DNA from: CG2-30-36-16 sp964372115
GTDB lineage: Bacteria; Bacteroidota; Ignavibacteria; Ignavibacteriales; Ignavibacteriaceae
Length of the DNA: 64,000 nt
Direction: 5' to 3'
Assembly (NCBI GenBank): GCA_964372115.1
Contig: CAYJPN010000012.1
Coordinates: forward strand, 62,001-126,000
The notes beneath the pieces are model-generated. The model was not told the origin of the DNA and ran no database searches. It was given only the letters and a program-made list of their open reading frames with translations. The translations under genes were made by a program, and so were the position numbers. The number at the start of each line of letters is the position of its first letter. Positions within the stretch are counted from its first letter, which is position 1. This document shows, piece after piece, positions 9,010 through 18,978 of this stretch.

Positions 9010-10505
9010 CAGTGCCCGTTATTTAAAATAGTGCGATACAGCTCAATATATTTTTTTGCGGATGAATGCCAGCTAAAGTCTGATTTCATACCGTTCTTAA
9101 TTATTTTTTGCCAAAGTTTTTTATCTTCAAAATATTTGAGCGCGGTTTTTAGTTCCTTTAACATCAGTGCAGAATTGTATTTCTTGAACGAAAAACCATT
9201 CCCTTCTTCCGTTTTTTCATCGAACTTAATAACAGTATCCGCTAAGCCGCCCGTTTCTCTAACAATAGGAACGGTTCCGTAAATCAGACTATACATTTGG
9301 TTTAAACCACATGGTTCGTACTTGCTCGGCATCAAGAACATATCTGATCCGGCTTCAATCAGATGAGCAAGTTCATCATTAAAACCGAGATAACAGGCAA
9401 ACTTATCTTTATGTTTAATGCTCATTTTTTCAAAGAATGAGTGATACTTTTTGTCGCCGTTACCGAGTAAAACAATTTGAAGATTCATCTTCATCATTTC
9501 AGGAAAAGCTTCCTGAATAAGGTCCATTCCTTTACCATCATTAAGACGTGAAATTATTCCAACGATCGGAACTTCCGGTGAAAATATAAAACCAAATCTT
9601 TCAGCTAATTCTTCTTTGTTTATTATTTTGGATTCGAGATTTTTTATACTATATTTTTTTGGTATCAGTTTATCTTTCTCAGGGTTCCACGTACGTGTGT
9701 CAATACCGTTTATTATGCCATATAAATCATTTTTTCTTTTTTGGAGAATGCTTTTCAAACCACCACCTAATTCGTCATCGGTGCGTATTTCGTCTGCATA
9801 TGTTTCGCTAACAGTACTGATGACATCAGCAAATAATAATCCGCCTTTTAGGAAGTTTATTTTTCCGTTGTGTACTAATCCTTTTTCAGAATTCAGTTCT
9901 ACTGGCAAACCCGTTTTTGCAAAAGAAGATTTTGGAAAATTGCCCTGGTAACCGAGATTGTGTACTGTAAATAAGGTTTTGAAATTCTTAAAAGTCTCTT
10001 CATCTTTGTAAACAGTTTTAAGATATACCGGAATGAGACCGCATTGCCAATCATTGCAATGAATGATATCCGGTATCCAACCCAATTTTTGAATTAAATC
10101 AAATACTGCGCGCGATAAAAGAATAAAACGTTCGTCATTGTCAGGATATACTTCCCCGGTCATAGGATCGTCGTATAAACTGTTTCTGCTGCCGAAATAT
10201 TCGTGGTTGTCTAAAAAGTAAATTTGTACACGAACTTTCTGCCCCGGTAAAAAACATGACTTTAGAGAATATAAAATTTCTTTGTCACCGATTTTGGTAG
10301 GAATATCTTTTAACCGCACCACTTCGTGAATTTTAAATTTTCTATCATCAACTGCTCCGTACTTTGGCAATACAATTCTAACTTCGTGACCCAGTTCAGC
10401 GAGCATTTGCGGCAGTGCTGCCGATACGTCAGCCAATCCTCCCGTTTTTACAAATGGGAAAACTTCTGAAGAAACAAACAGGATTTTGTACTTTTTTGAA
10501 GACAT
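9009..10505 (-). CDS. glgA: glycogen (starch) synthase GlgA
   Basis: This 498-residue GT5 glycosyltransferase transfers glucose from ADP-glucose to growing alpha-1,4 glucan. The N-terminal KTGGLADVSAALP motif binds ADP-glucose, and the C-terminal acceptor/donor region has MPSKYEPCGLNQMYSLIYGT and the ETGGLADTV segment. Length and domain order are normal. Promoter elements for this gene and for the divergent SPOR lipoprotein gene must share the 226-bp gap at 10506-10731. No glgB, glgC or glgP is adjacent. Confidence 0.95.
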   Translation of the reverse strand: MSSKKYKILFVSSEVFPFVKTGGLADVSAALPQMLAELGHEVRIVLPKYGAVDDRKFKIHEVVRLKDIPTKIGDKEILYSLKSCFLPGQKVRVQIYFLDNHEYFGSRNSLYDDPMTGEVYPDNDERFILLSRAVFDLIQKLGWIPDIIHCNDWQCGLIPVYLKTVYKDEETFKNFKTLFTVHNLGYQGNFPKSSFAKTGLPVELNSEKGLVHNGKINFLKGGLLFADVISTVSETYADEIRTDDELGGGLKSILQKRKNDLYGIINGIDTRTWNPEKDKLIPKKYSIKNLESKIINKEELAERFGFIFSPEVPIVGIISRLNDGKGMDLIQEAFPEMMKMNLQIVLLGNGDKKYHSFFEKMSIKHKDKFACYLGFNDELAHLIEAGSDMFLMPSKYEPCGLNQMYSLIYGTVPIVRETGGLADTVIKFDEKTEEGNGFSFKKYNSALMLKELKTALKYFEDKKLWQKIIKNGMKSDFSWHSSAKKYIELYRTILNNGH

Positions 10506-10731
10506 TTTGAAAGCATATTATTATTGAATATGCAAATTTACGAAAAACAGTTATCTTTCTCAAAATATTATTTTATGCCAACTTACGAATATTTAAACGT
10601 TTACCGGGAATATTTGCTATTTAACGTTAATTTGTACTTTTATAATGGCTTTATTATATGCAAAAAGTACTTTTTTTTTGATGTAATATTAGAAAAAACT
10701 ATTTTTGTTCAACTTTTAGGATATTTTACTC

Positions 10732-11277
10732 GTGAACATGAAACCAATATACATCCTCGCAATAATTACTTCCTTCCTATTTTTATCCTGTTCGGCTTCA
10801 ACCGGCAGCCGTTATGAAAATGATAATAAAAGGGATAAGGAAACGGTAAAAAAAATCGACCCCGATAAACCGAACGCAAATGCTGAGGAAGATTTTAATT
10901 TTACCCCGTATCGTGCAAACTTTAATTTAGAGGATAACACTCCATCGATAAAACCAATCGACAAAGCTGATGTATGGTACGGGTATGACACTACAAATTT
11001 ATCATCTGCAAAAAAAACTACTTTCGGTAAATTGTGGGGTTATAGAGTTCAGGTAACTACTACCGATAATCTTGAAGAGGCAAATAGTACTCGTTCCGAC
11101 TTATACTTTAAGACCAACCAAAAATCTGTCTACGTAATATTCGATCCCCCGTTTTACAAAGTAAAGGCAGGCGACTTTACAGATATAAGCGACGCCAATT
11201 CATTAAGCTTTAAACTTATACAAATGGGTTATAACGAATCGCGGGTAGTAAAAGATAGTATAAACGTTTTTAAATAA
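10732..11277 (+). CDS. SPOR-domain lipoprotein
   Basis: This 181-residue protein starts with a short lipoprotein signal (YILAIITSFLFLSC), so it is probably an outer-membrane or periplasmic lipoprotein. After an acidic linker the last 75 residues (from GYRVQVTTTDNLEEA to the end) match a SPOR domain, a fold known to bind denuded septal peptidoglycan glycans. That suggests a role at the division site. GTG at 10732 and ATG two codons later are both possible starts. The stop is one base before hutI, yet the two functions are unrelated. Confidence 0.75.
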   Translation: MNMKPIYILAIITSFLFLSCSASTGSRYENDNKRDKETVKKIDPDKPNANAEEDFNFTPYRANFNLEDNTPSIKPIDKADVWYGYDTTNLSSAKKTTFGKLWGYRVQVTTTDNLEEANSTRSDLYFKTNQKSVYVIFDPPFYKVKAGDFTDISDANSLSFKLIQMGYNESRVVKDSINVFK

Positions 11278-11278
11278 A

Positions 11279-12517
11279 ATGATAACTTTATATAAAAATC
11301 CCTCCCTGATTGTAACAGTCGATACAAATGGGAAAAATTATAAACGAGGGAATGAGATGAATAACATCTCTCCACTTTATGATCACTCAATTATTGTTGA
11401 AGATGGTATTATTAAAGATTTAATTCCCTCACAGTCTGTTTCAAAAACAATTGATGAAGTGATTGATCTTACCGGAAAAACAGTTTTACCAGGGCTGATT
11501 GAATGCCATACCCACACAGCATTTGCCGGTTCGCGCGCTGAAGAGTTTAGGCTAAAACTCGCCGGTACAGATTACGAAGAAATTGCATCTAAAGGCGGAG
11601 GTATAAACACAACGGTTTCTTCTGTTCGAGAAATTGATGAAGAAGATTTTTTTCAGTTAGTTGTACCGAGAATAAAATACTTTATTTCCCGGGGAATAAC
11701 TACTCTTGAAATTAAGAGCGGTTACGGTCTCGACTTTGAAAATGAAATAAAAATTCTTCGATTAATAAAAAAATTAAATGATAGTTCTCCTATCGATATT
11801 GTTGCAACATTTCTCGGCGCACACACTTTCCCAAAAGAATATAAAAACAATCATGATGGTTATCTTAATATTATCATAAACAAACTGATTCCTTACATAT
11901 CGCAAAATAACCTCGCAGAGTTTTGTGATGTGTTTTGTGAAAAAACAGCGTTCAATTTTGATGAAACCGAAAAAGTTTTTCGCGCAGCAAAGCAGAATAA
12001 CTTAAAATTAAAACTCCATACGGATCAATTTAATTCAATCGGCGGTGTGGGTTTGGCATTAAAATATAATGCCCTCAGCGCCGAACACCTTGAAGTTGTA
12101 AATGATGCTGATGTTCATCGGTTAGCATCATCCGAAACAATAGCGGTTTTACTTCCGGGCGTTTCATTCTTCCTGGGTTACCAATATGCGCCCGCCCGAA
12201 AACTTATAGACAATGATGCCGTTGTTGCATTGTCAACAGATTACAACCCCGGTTCTTCGCATATTGCAGATCTAAATATTATAATGAGCCTTGCTGCAAT
12301 AAACATGAAGATGAGTATTGAAGAGACTATTTCGGCAGTAACTATTAATGCCGCAAAAGCACTGGCAAGAAACGAGTATACCGGTTCAATCGAGATTGGC
12401 AAACGAGCGGATTTTGCTGTTTTTCAGACCGGGGATTATTCTGATATAGTTTACAATGTTGGGAAAAATCTTTGCTGTACTACAATTAAAGACGGGAAAA
12501 TTATATACAATAATTAA
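11279..12517 (+). CDS. hutI: imidazolonepropionase
   Basis: This 412-residue amidohydrolase opens the imidazolone ring in histidine breakdown to give N-formimino-glutamate. Metal ligands are visible in the ECHTHTAFAGSRAEEF segment and in the later KLHTDQF and SAEHLE segments, with ALSTDYNPGSSH near the end, all diagnostic of HutI. Length is normal for the family. No hutH, hutU or hutG is nearby. It begins one base after the SPOR lipoprotein stop; namZ follows after 31 bp. Confidence 0.95.
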   Translation: MITLYKNPSLIVTVDTNGKNYKRGNEMNNISPLYDHSIIVEDGIIKDLIPSQSVSKTIDEVIDLTGKTVLPGLIECHTHTAFAGSRAEEFRLKLAGTDYEEIASKGGGINTTVSSVREIDEEDFFQLVVPRIKYFISRGITTLEIKSGYGLDFENEIKILRLIKKLNDSSPIDIVATFLGAHTFPKEYKNNHDGYLNIIINKLIPYISQNNLAEFCDVFCEKTAFNFDETEKVFRAAKQNNLKLKLHTDQFNSIGGVGLALKYNALSAEHLEVVNDADVHRLASSETIAVLLPGVSFFLGYQYAPARKLIDNDAVVALSTDYNPGSSHIADLNIIMSLAAINMKMSIEETISAVTINAAKALARNEYTGSIEIGKRADFAVFQTGDYSDIVYNVGKNLCCTTIKDGKIIYNN

Positions 12518-12548
12518 CTTCTTAATTTTCACAAACGATTAGAGAACT

Positions 12549-13772
12549 ATGAAAACTAAATTTTTACTTATTAGCTTATTCATTATTTATTCCATTTCTG
12601 CTCAAACACCGGTTGTAAAATTAGGGGTTGAAGTTTTACGTGATAACCATTTTGATATTCTCCAGGGAAAAAAAGTAGGACTTATTACCAATCCAACCGG
12701 CGTCGACTCAAAATTGAAATCAACAGTTGATATTTTGTTTGAAGCAAAAAATGTAAACCTTGTTGCTCTTTATGGACCCGAACACGGCGTTCGCGGAAAT
12801 TTTTCTGCAGGCGATCAGGTCGATAGTTACATCGATGAACAAACAAATATACCGGTTTATTCCCTCTACGGAAAAACACGTAAGCCGACACCGGAAATGC
12901 TAAACGGCGTTGATGTACTTGTTTATGATATTCAAGACATAGGCTGCCGCTCGTATACATATATCAGCACTATGGGGCTCGCAATACAGGCTGCCGCCGA
13001 AAACGGAATTGAGTTAGTTGTACTTGATAGACCCAACCCATTGGGCGGTGAAAAGGTTGAAGGTAATTTAGTTGAAGACGGTTTTATTTCTTTCGTCAGT
13101 CAATTTAAAATTCCATACGTATATGGTTTAACTTGTGGAGAACTTGCGAAATTACTAAATGAAGAAAAAATGCTCGGTGAATCAAAATGTAAGTTAACAG
13201 TAGTGCCGATGGAAGGCTGGAAACGTGAGATGAAGTTTGAAGAGACCGGATTGCAGTGGATTCCCGCTTCCCCCCATGTTCCTCATAAAGATTCCCCCGT
13301 TTATTACGTTACTACAGGAATAATGGGAGAGCTCGGTGTTTGTTCGGAAGGTGTGGGATATACGCTCCCATTTCAACTGCTTGGCGCCGAATGGATAAAC
13401 TCCGAGAAGATGGCAAAAAGTATGAATTCTCTTGGACTTGAAGGTGTTATATTTCGTCCGATTTCTTTTAAACCTTACTATGGCAGAGACGCAAAAAAAG
13501 AACTCGGCGGGGTACAGATACATATAACTAATTACAAAAAAGTAAATTTGATGAGCGTTCAATATTTATTTTTGCAGGAGAATCATAAACTTTACCCCGA
13601 TTCAAACCCGTTTGCAAATACCGCCCGCTTTTCAATGTTCGATAAAGTGAACGGCTCGGACAAAGTTAGAAATATGTTTACCGAAAACTTCAACTATAAC
13701 GATATTAAAAATTTCCTAATGAAAGACGTTGATGCGTTTAAAGAATTATCTAAAAAATATTATATCTATTAG
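12549..13772 (+). CDS. namZ: NamZ-like exo-beta-N-acetylmuramidase (DUF1343)
   Basis: This 407-residue protein has a signal peptide (KFLLISLFIIYSISAQ) and then the full DUF1343 domain. Members described as NamZ release MurNAc from the non-reducing ends of peptidoglycan fragments. Family landmarks are GKKVGLITNPTGVD, YGPEHGVRG, DVLVYDIQDIGCRSYTYI and VLDRPNPLGG. It would act in the periplasm or outside the cell. NagA and NagB encoded near 48 and 54 kb could take up the amino sugars it frees, though that link is inference. The last 41 bp overlap the next gene in another frame. Confidence 0.88.
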   Translation: MKTKFLLISLFIIYSISAQTPVVKLGVEVLRDNHFDILQGKKVGLITNPTGVDSKLKSTVDILFEAKNVNLVALYGPEHGVRGNFSAGDQVDSYIDEQTNIPVYSLYGKTRKPTPEMLNGVDVLVYDIQDIGCRSYTYISTMGLAIQAAAENGIELVVLDRPNPLGGEKVEGNLVEDGFISFVSQFKIPYVYGLTCGELAKLLNEEKMLGESKCKLTVVPMEGWKREMKFEETGLQWIPASPHVPHKDSPVYYVTTGIMGELGVCSEGVGYTLPFQLLGAEWINSEKMAKSMNSLGLEGVIFRPISFKPYYGRDAKKELGGVQIHITNYKKVNLMSVQYLFLQENHKLYPDSNPFANTARFSMFDKVNGSDKVRNMFTENFNYNDIKNFLMKDVDAFKELSKKYYIY

Positions 13773-14748
13773 TCTTATTTTTACGGGCATTAGCAGCGCG
13801 CAGGTGCTGTTTGTGCCATTGGATAATCAATCAGACTATAAAGGTGTCTGGGATATTTCCGAAGAGGTGCCAAATTATTTAGCCGCGTACTTAAGAGAAT
13901 TTTATGAAATACAGGTTCTTTCATCTACAGCTTATAATTCTGTTGCAGATGAAAAAACTGACGATTTGGAGATGCAAAACGATCTGGAATTTATTGGAAC
14001 TATTGCCAAAAAATTCGGCTTTCAATACGCCGTAACAGGTAAAATAATAAAATTTGATATTTCGAGATTTACAGCGGGAGACCCGACTGTAGCCGGCTAC
14101 GAAAGTTATACCTGCATTATCGAAGCTATCATTCAAGTTTACAATCTCTCGCTAAACGCTCCCGTATTCAGCGGAAGTGTGTTTAGCGAAATTAGTAATA
14201 GAGCTTTGGGTATTACACTTCTCGGGAAACCAACCGAGGAAAAGGAACAATATTTTAGTCTAAACTCGATTAGGTTCGGCAGTGAAGAATTCGGCAACAC
14301 TATTGTTGGAGAAACAATGATTCTTTTTTGCCAAAATTTTGCCGAAGAAATTGAAAATGTTTCACCTGACTTTTTCAAGGATTCAAAAAAGATGAATGTT
14401 AGGCTCGAAGTACCGGATAAAACTCTTGATGATATAACGCTTAACACTGAGGTATTAAAAGGTCAAATACTCATCTACGATGAGTCGACCGGTGAAGCCT
14501 TTATAAATCTCGGATCTGCAAACGGACTAAAACCCGGCGAAGAACTTGCTATATATTCAAAAGCAGATTCTCTATTCGATCCGAATACTAATGAGTTTTT
14601 AGGTTTGAGTGATAAAAAGATTGCGAACTTAGAAATAATTGAAGTTCGCGCCGAAAAACTTTCGCTCGCCGTTGTTAAATCAAGTAGAGAAAAAGTTACA
14701 AAAGGAATGGATGTAAGAAAATTATTTATAAAGCGTAGAGACAAATAA
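13732..14748 (+). CDS. exported CsgG/FlgT-like protein of unknown function
   Basis: This is about 338 residues from the ATG at 13732, with a signal peptide (LKNYLKNIISISLIFTGISSAQ) that lies mostly inside the end of namZ. Residues 25-200 look like the alpha/beta domain of CsgG or TolB-N lipoproteins (VLFVPLDNQSDYKGVWDISEEVPNYLA split over two strands, then a GKIIKF strand). Residues 240-335 resemble a FlgT-C-like beta domain (FINLGSANGLKPGEELAIYS). There is no lipobox cysteine. Long overlaps of this kind suggest coupled translation with namZ. Exact role unknown. Confidence 0.65.
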   Translation: MRLKNYLKNIISISLIFTGISSAQVLFVPLDNQSDYKGVWDISEEVPNYLAAYLREFYEIQVLSSTAYNSVADEKTDDLEMQNDLEFIGTIAKKFGFQYAVTGKIIKFDISRFTAGDPTVAGYESYTCIIEAIIQVYNLSLNAPVFSGSVFSEISNRALGITLLGKPTEEKEQYFSLNSIRFGSEEFGNTIVGETMILFCQNFAEEIENVSPDFFKDSKKMNVRLEVPDKTLDDITLNTEVLKGQILIYDESTGEAFINLGSANGLKPGEELAIYSKADSLFDPNTNEFLGLSDKKIANLEIIEVRAEKLSLAVVKSSREKVTKGMDVRKLFIKRRDK

Positions 14749-14874
14749 ACAGAGTGAGAATGTATGATTGAGAATGGCTGAATGATACGAAAACAAGTTG
14801 CACCAATCGATACATTTTTCATCAATATTGTGATAACATTTATTTTATATAGTCTCGAACGTTAAAAAACCGGT

Positions 14875-16566
14875 TTACTTTGTTTTAAAGTTAAATAGCA
14901 CATCGGATACTTTCCACCGCGGACGTAAACTTAGTGTGTCTTTGTAATAATTAAACTCTTCAGATGGTTTATACGGATAAGGGTAACCATAATTATAAGT
15001 AGCGCTGCTGTCTTCATCACTATAAGCCCAAAGTGTATACTTCCCCGCTTCGACCCGGTCGAATATAAACTTTTTTGTTTTATCGGGTTGGGTAGAATAT
15101 GTTAATTTTCGTCCGTCAATTCCTTGTAATACAAGCTGCATATTTTTGTCATCCGTTCCAGATATTTTGCCGTCTATTCCAGTGAAATCAAAACCCGCTA
15201 TCGTTTTAAATTTATATGTATACACTGAATCATGTTCGTTCCCCGCCGCATCAAGAAATTTATTAAAATCAATTTTTATAATGTAGTCTTTATTCGGTTC
15301 AAGATCTTTGTTCGGTATAATACTCATCGTTGCATCGTCAGTAAACCTCACTTTATAACCCACTGCTTTACTAAGTGTATCTGTAAAAATTATACCGGTT
15401 TTCGCTGTGGTTGAATCAAACGCATCGCGGAAGAAAAACTCAAATGCCTGGTGCTGGTAATCAGCGTTTCTTGTTGCGAAAGGCGGAAGAATATTAGAAA
15501 TCTGGTTTTTTATCGTATCAACTTTTTCTGTCAAATTTACAAGACTAAAGTCTGAGTAATGGATATTTCCGCTTCTGTCTTTTACGGTGTCAACAAATAA
15601 ATAAACGTTATTTTCAATCGGGAATATTTCCGACGGGACTAAAACAATTTCGGTAGGTTTTGTTGAACCTTTAAAGGCATATTTAACTGCCGATTTTTTG
15701 TTCGCAGTTGAATCATACAAATAAAAATTCGGGGAAATAATTAAATTTGAATCAATCGGTTCCGTAAAATTTACGAGAAGATGATATTTGTCTGTCATGT
15801 TTGCGCTGATCAATCTTGGAGAAACAGTATCAGCCGAGCTAAGAAAAAAGTTTAAATTTGAAAAAAGTGAATCTTCTTTTTCAAAAACTATTTCCTTAAA
15901 AGGCACGCCGTATTTGTCTTGATCTATCTGCATCAACAAATCGTGGAATTCATCTTTTACCGCAAATATCCGGTATTTTCCTTGCGCAAGACCAAGTAAA
16001 TTAAAATCGCCGCTTTTACCTGCTTGTGAAATATAATCCGGTTTTTGTTTTGCCGGGTTTACTGTATCTACTTCAAACCTGTATGCAAAAATCATTACGC
16101 CATCGGCTTTTTCCGAAAATACTTTTCCTGTTACAATTCGCTTGTCAATTTCATTACCTGTAGCAAATGTAAAATTAAAAGCTCCTGCCATTCTGTTTTT
16201 ATTATTGTAATCGACAAGATCGGTTCCGATTGTTGCAACGTATGTAATATTTTCTTTTAGCGGTTCAACAAAATTTACACGTACTGTTTTGCCGCTCCAT
16301 TCAATCTCCGGGTTTTTATCAAATGCGGGGGAAATAAAAAGTGCGTCCTTAAAAGATCGTTTATCAACATATTCTGAAAATGTTAGTTCGAAATAATCAT
16401 CTTTAAAATTTGTAGTTCCGTTTGAAGGATAAACTTCTACAATTTCCGGTGGAATTTTATCTACTTCTCCCCCACCCGGCGGCAGTTGATTTGCGCATCC
16501 GGTTAAAAGAAACAAAATAAAATAAAATATAGACTGACTTATTTTTTCCGTTGAGTATTTATCCAT
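14875..16566 (-). CDS. large lipoprotein with Ig-like domains (Big_5 type)
   Basis: This 563-residue protein has a signal peptide with lipobox LLTGC and the mature start ANQLPPGGGEVDKIPPEIVE. This is the common opening of Bacteroidota surface lipoproteins with a SbsA/Big_5 Ig-like domain (residues 35-135: PSNGTTNFKDDYFELTFSEYVD). A second Ig-like domain lies near 345-450. The rest is beta-rich and may include a carboxypeptidase-regulatory-like fold. Its start overlaps the end of the upstream mltG fusion by 28 bp, so the two are co-translated and both act at the envelope. Confidence 0.75.
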   Translation of the reverse strand: MDKYSTEKISQSIFYFILFLLTGCANQLPPGGGEVDKIPPEIVEVYPSNGTTNFKDDYFELTFSEYVDKRSFKDALFISPAFDKNPEIEWSGKTVRVNFVEPLKENITYVATIGTDLVDYNNKNRMAGAFNFTFATGNEIDKRIVTGKVFSEKADGVMIFAYRFEVDTVNPAKQKPDYISQAGKSGDFNLLGLAQGKYRIFAVKDEFHDLLMQIDQDKYGVPFKEIVFEKEDSLFSNLNFFLSSADTVSPRLISANMTDKYHLLVNFTEPIDSNLIISPNFYLYDSTANKKSAVKYAFKGSTKPTEIVLVPSEIFPIENNVYLFVDTVKDRSGNIHYSDFSLVNLTEKVDTIKNQISNILPPFATRNADYQHQAFEFFFRDAFDSTTAKTGIIFTDTLSKAVGYKVRFTDDATMSIIPNKDLEPNKDYIIKIDFNKFLDAAGNEHDSVYTYKFKTIAGFDFTGIDGKISGTDDKNMQLVLQGIDGRKLTYSTQPDKTKKFIFDRVEAGKYTLWAYSDEDSSATYNYGYPYPYKPSEEFNYYKDTLSLRPRWKVSDVLFNFKTK

Positions 16567-17930
16567 TTACGGTATTCGCTAACATTTTTTAAGTGTTCAT
16601 TATAATTTTCCGAAAATTTGTGCCCGCCGTTTTTATCAACCACAAAATAAAGATAATCTTTATCAGCCGGATACAGCGCTGCGAGTATTGCGTCCTTCCC
16701 GGGATTATTTATTGGACCCGGAGGCAGACCCGAATATTTATATGTGTTGTAGGGCGAATCAATTTTCAAATCGCGGCGTAAAAGTCTGCGCCATTTTCCC
16801 GGCACAATAAACTGAACTGTCGGGTCTGCCTGAAGCATCATCCCGAGGCGCATTCTATTATTATACACGGCAGATATTAACTGCATATCTTGTTTATTGT
16901 TCGACTCACCCTGTATGATTGACGCGAGGGTTAAAACCTGGTGCACGCTCAAACCGAGCGAGTCGCTTCTTCTCTTGAGTTTATCGTCATAAAATCTTTT
17001 TAAGTTATCGTATAATATTCCAATAACTTCACGCGGTGAACTCTTATCGTAAATATAATACTTTTTTGGCAGCAGATAACCCTCGGCAGTTTTTTGTTGG
17101 ATTCCTAAGGAATCGAGAAACTGACGGTCGGCGGCAAGCTTAACAAACTTGATCGAATCCATCGAAATTGAATATTGGAGACTTTGGGCAATCCAGCCAG
17201 TGGTAACACCATTAAATATTCTTACTTCCTTTATAAAATCCCCTTTGCCATGCAAAAACAAATCTAATAAATCGAGATAACTTAAATCGTTTGGAATAAA
17301 GTAACGGGCGGCTCGAATATTTTTTTCGGCGCCATATATAAATGAAGCAATTTTAAAATTTGTTTTGCTTGGAATAACTCCCTGTTCGTATAGCCGTTCC
17401 GCAATTTGCGAAACTGTTTCACCCAGTTTAATATCAAATTTACCGGAGAAATTTTTACCGTAATGATTACCGGAAAAAAAAGTAAAGTAAAGAAGTGAAA
17501 GTATTATAATGAATACAGAACCGACTAAAAAGAAATCCCTCTTTCGCAATAAATCTTTTAAGTTTACTTTTTCCCGAATGCCGGTACCAAATTCTTTTAC
17601 CTGGGCAATATCTTCTTTTTGAATAGAGCGAGACTCATCAATAATACGTTCGTAAATTCTAATCAATGATTCACTCGTTAGAGGATCGGTGCGGTATTGT
17701 TTTATTTTTGAGGCAATCTGTTTTTCACGATCCGGGTTGTATGTTGGTAAGCCAATTGCTTTTTTTAACCTACCGATTAGTACAGCTCGTTTTGTTCGTT
17801 CATTCAATAACTCAACAAGTTTTTTATCTATCCCGTCAATCTCTATACGAAGTTTGTCCATCAATTCTTGACGCTGCTCGTTGCTCAGAGTATCAAGTTC
17901 ATTTTGAATTTTTCGGATTATGTTCTCCAT
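16539..17930 (-). CDS. mltG: chorismate mutase domain fused to MltG endolytic transglycosylase
   Basis: This is a 463-residue two-part protein. Residues 27-104 form an AroQ-type chorismate mutase helix bundle: R28, R45, D67 and Q104 align with the E. coli catalytic Arg11, Arg28, Asp48 and Gln88, while the positions of Lys39 and Arg51 carry Arg54 and Lys70. A membrane helix follows at about 134-152, then a LysM-like region and a complete YceG/MltG domain: LTLASIIQGES around the catalytic Glu342, LQADPTVQF, YNTYKYSGLPPGPI and YFVVDKNGGHKF. MltG cuts nascent glycan strands. The mutase part would lie in the cytoplasm. The fusion is one uninterrupted frame. Confidence 0.85.
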   Translation of the reverse strand: MENIIRKIQNELDTLSNEQRQELMDKLRIEIDGIDKKLVELLNERTKRAVLIGRLKKAIGLPTYNPDREKQIASKIKQYRTDPLTSESLIRIYERIIDESRSIQKEDIAQVKEFGTGIREKVNLKDLLRKRDFFLVGSVFIIILSLLYFTFFSGNHYGKNFSGKFDIKLGETVSQIAERLYEQGVIPSKTNFKIASFIYGAEKNIRAARYFIPNDLSYLDLLDLFLHGKGDFIKEVRIFNGVTTGWIAQSLQYSISMDSIKFVKLAADRQFLDSLGIQQKTAEGYLLPKKYYIYDKSSPREVIGILYDNLKRFYDDKLKRRSDSLGLSVHQVLTLASIIQGESNNKQDMQLISAVYNNRMRLGMMLQADPTVQFIVPGKWRRLLRRDLKIDSPYNTYKYSGLPPGPINNPGKDAILAALYPADKDYLYFVVDKNGGHKFSENYNEHLKNVSEYRKWINTQRKK

Positions 17931-17964
17931 CTAAAAATTAACTGTCTGTTCAAGTGATTTAAAG

Positions 17965-18978
17965 TTATGAAAAATGTTGTTTTGATAAACCGGGGAATGG
18001 ACTATATTGAAGTCCTGCTGTTTTACCCGCTTCAAATAATTTAGCGCCTCTAAAAGCAATCATAGCGGCATTGTCGCCACAAAACTCAAGCCCCGGTATT
18101 ACTATTTTTTTTTTATGTTTTCCGGCTAACTCCGTTAACGACTCTCTAAGAGCGCTGTTTGCAGCTACACCGCCAACAAGTGAAATACTATTAACCTTGT
18201 AATTATTTAGAGCTTTATTTGTTTTTCCTACCAAAGCTCTAATAACCGCATGCTGAAACGAAGCCGCAATATCATTTAAATCAGTTTGTGGGATTTTTGA
18301 AGAATCGCCGTACTCTTTTTGTATAAATCGAAGCACCGAAGTTTTTAGACCGCTAAACGAAAAATTATATGGATCTTTTAATTCGGCTACTGGAAAATCG
18401 ATTTTATTTTTATCCCCCAACAAAGCCGCTTTTTGAATTTTTGGTCCGCCGGGGTAACCGAGTCCGAGCATTTTTGCAACTTTATCAAAAGCCTCCCCTG
18501 CCGCGTCATCCACAGTAGAACCGAGTTTTTTAATATCGGTAAAACTTTTTACAAGCAGCAGCAAAGTATGTCCTCCCGAAACAACAAGAGCAAGAAAAGG
18601 GAACTCCGGTTTTTCATCCATTAAAAACCCGGAAAACAAATGTCCTTCGATATGATTAACAGGCACGAAAGGTTTATTTAGTGAGTATGCAACTCCTTTT
18701 GCGAAAGTTAAACCGACAAGCAGCGCACCAATTAAACCGGGTCCGGCTGTTGCCGCGATTACGTCAATATCTTTTAATTCTATCTCCGCTTTTGCAAGCG
18801 CATCTTTAACAAGCGGAATAATTATTTGAAGGTGCGCCCTGCTTGAAAGTTCGGGAACAACGCCGCCGTATTTTGCATGAAAATCCTGCGACGAAATTAA
18901 ATTAGCCTTTAACATCTCATCGGCTAATATAGCCACAGATGTTTCATCGCACGAACTTTCTATACCGAGAACATTCAT
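17965..18978 (-). CDS. tsaD: tRNA N6-adenosine threonylcarbamoyltransferase TsaD
   Basis: This 337-residue Kae1/TsaD protein transfers the threonylcarbamoyl group to A37 of ANN-decoding tRNAs. The start VLGIESSCDETSVAIL, the metal-binding HIEGH motif and LALVVSGGHT are all present, and GGVAANSALRE and FCGDNAAMIA lie at the C-terminal side. It begins one base before the end of the proline dehydrogenase unit upstream and ends 35 bp before the mltG fusion start. TsaB, TsaC and TsaE are not in the window. Confidence 0.97.
   Translation of the reverse strand: MNVLGIESSCDETSVAILADEMLKANLISSQDFHAKYGGVVPELSSRAHLQIIIPLVKDALAKAEIELKDIDVIAATAGPGLIGALLVGLTFAKGVAYSLNKPFVPVNHIEGHLFSGFLMDEKPEFPFLALVVSGGHTLLLLVKSFTDIKKLGSTVDDAAGEAFDKVAKMLGLGYPGGPKIQKAALLGDKNKIDFPVAELKDPYNFSFSGLKTSVLRFIQKEYGDSSKIPQTDLNDIAASFQHAVIRALVGKTNKALNNYKVNSISLVGGVAANSALRESLTELAGKHKKKIVIPGLEFCGDNAAMIAFRGAKLFEAGKTAGLQYSPFPGLSKQHFS

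Noticed and set aside
9616..9951. 111-codon plus-strand frame inside glgA
   Set aside because: Antisense shadow of a well conserved gene.
10524..10817. 97-codon open frame upstream of the SPOR lipoprotein
   Set aside because: Its translation is AT-driven and its end overlaps the lipoprotein start in another frame; no ribosome site.
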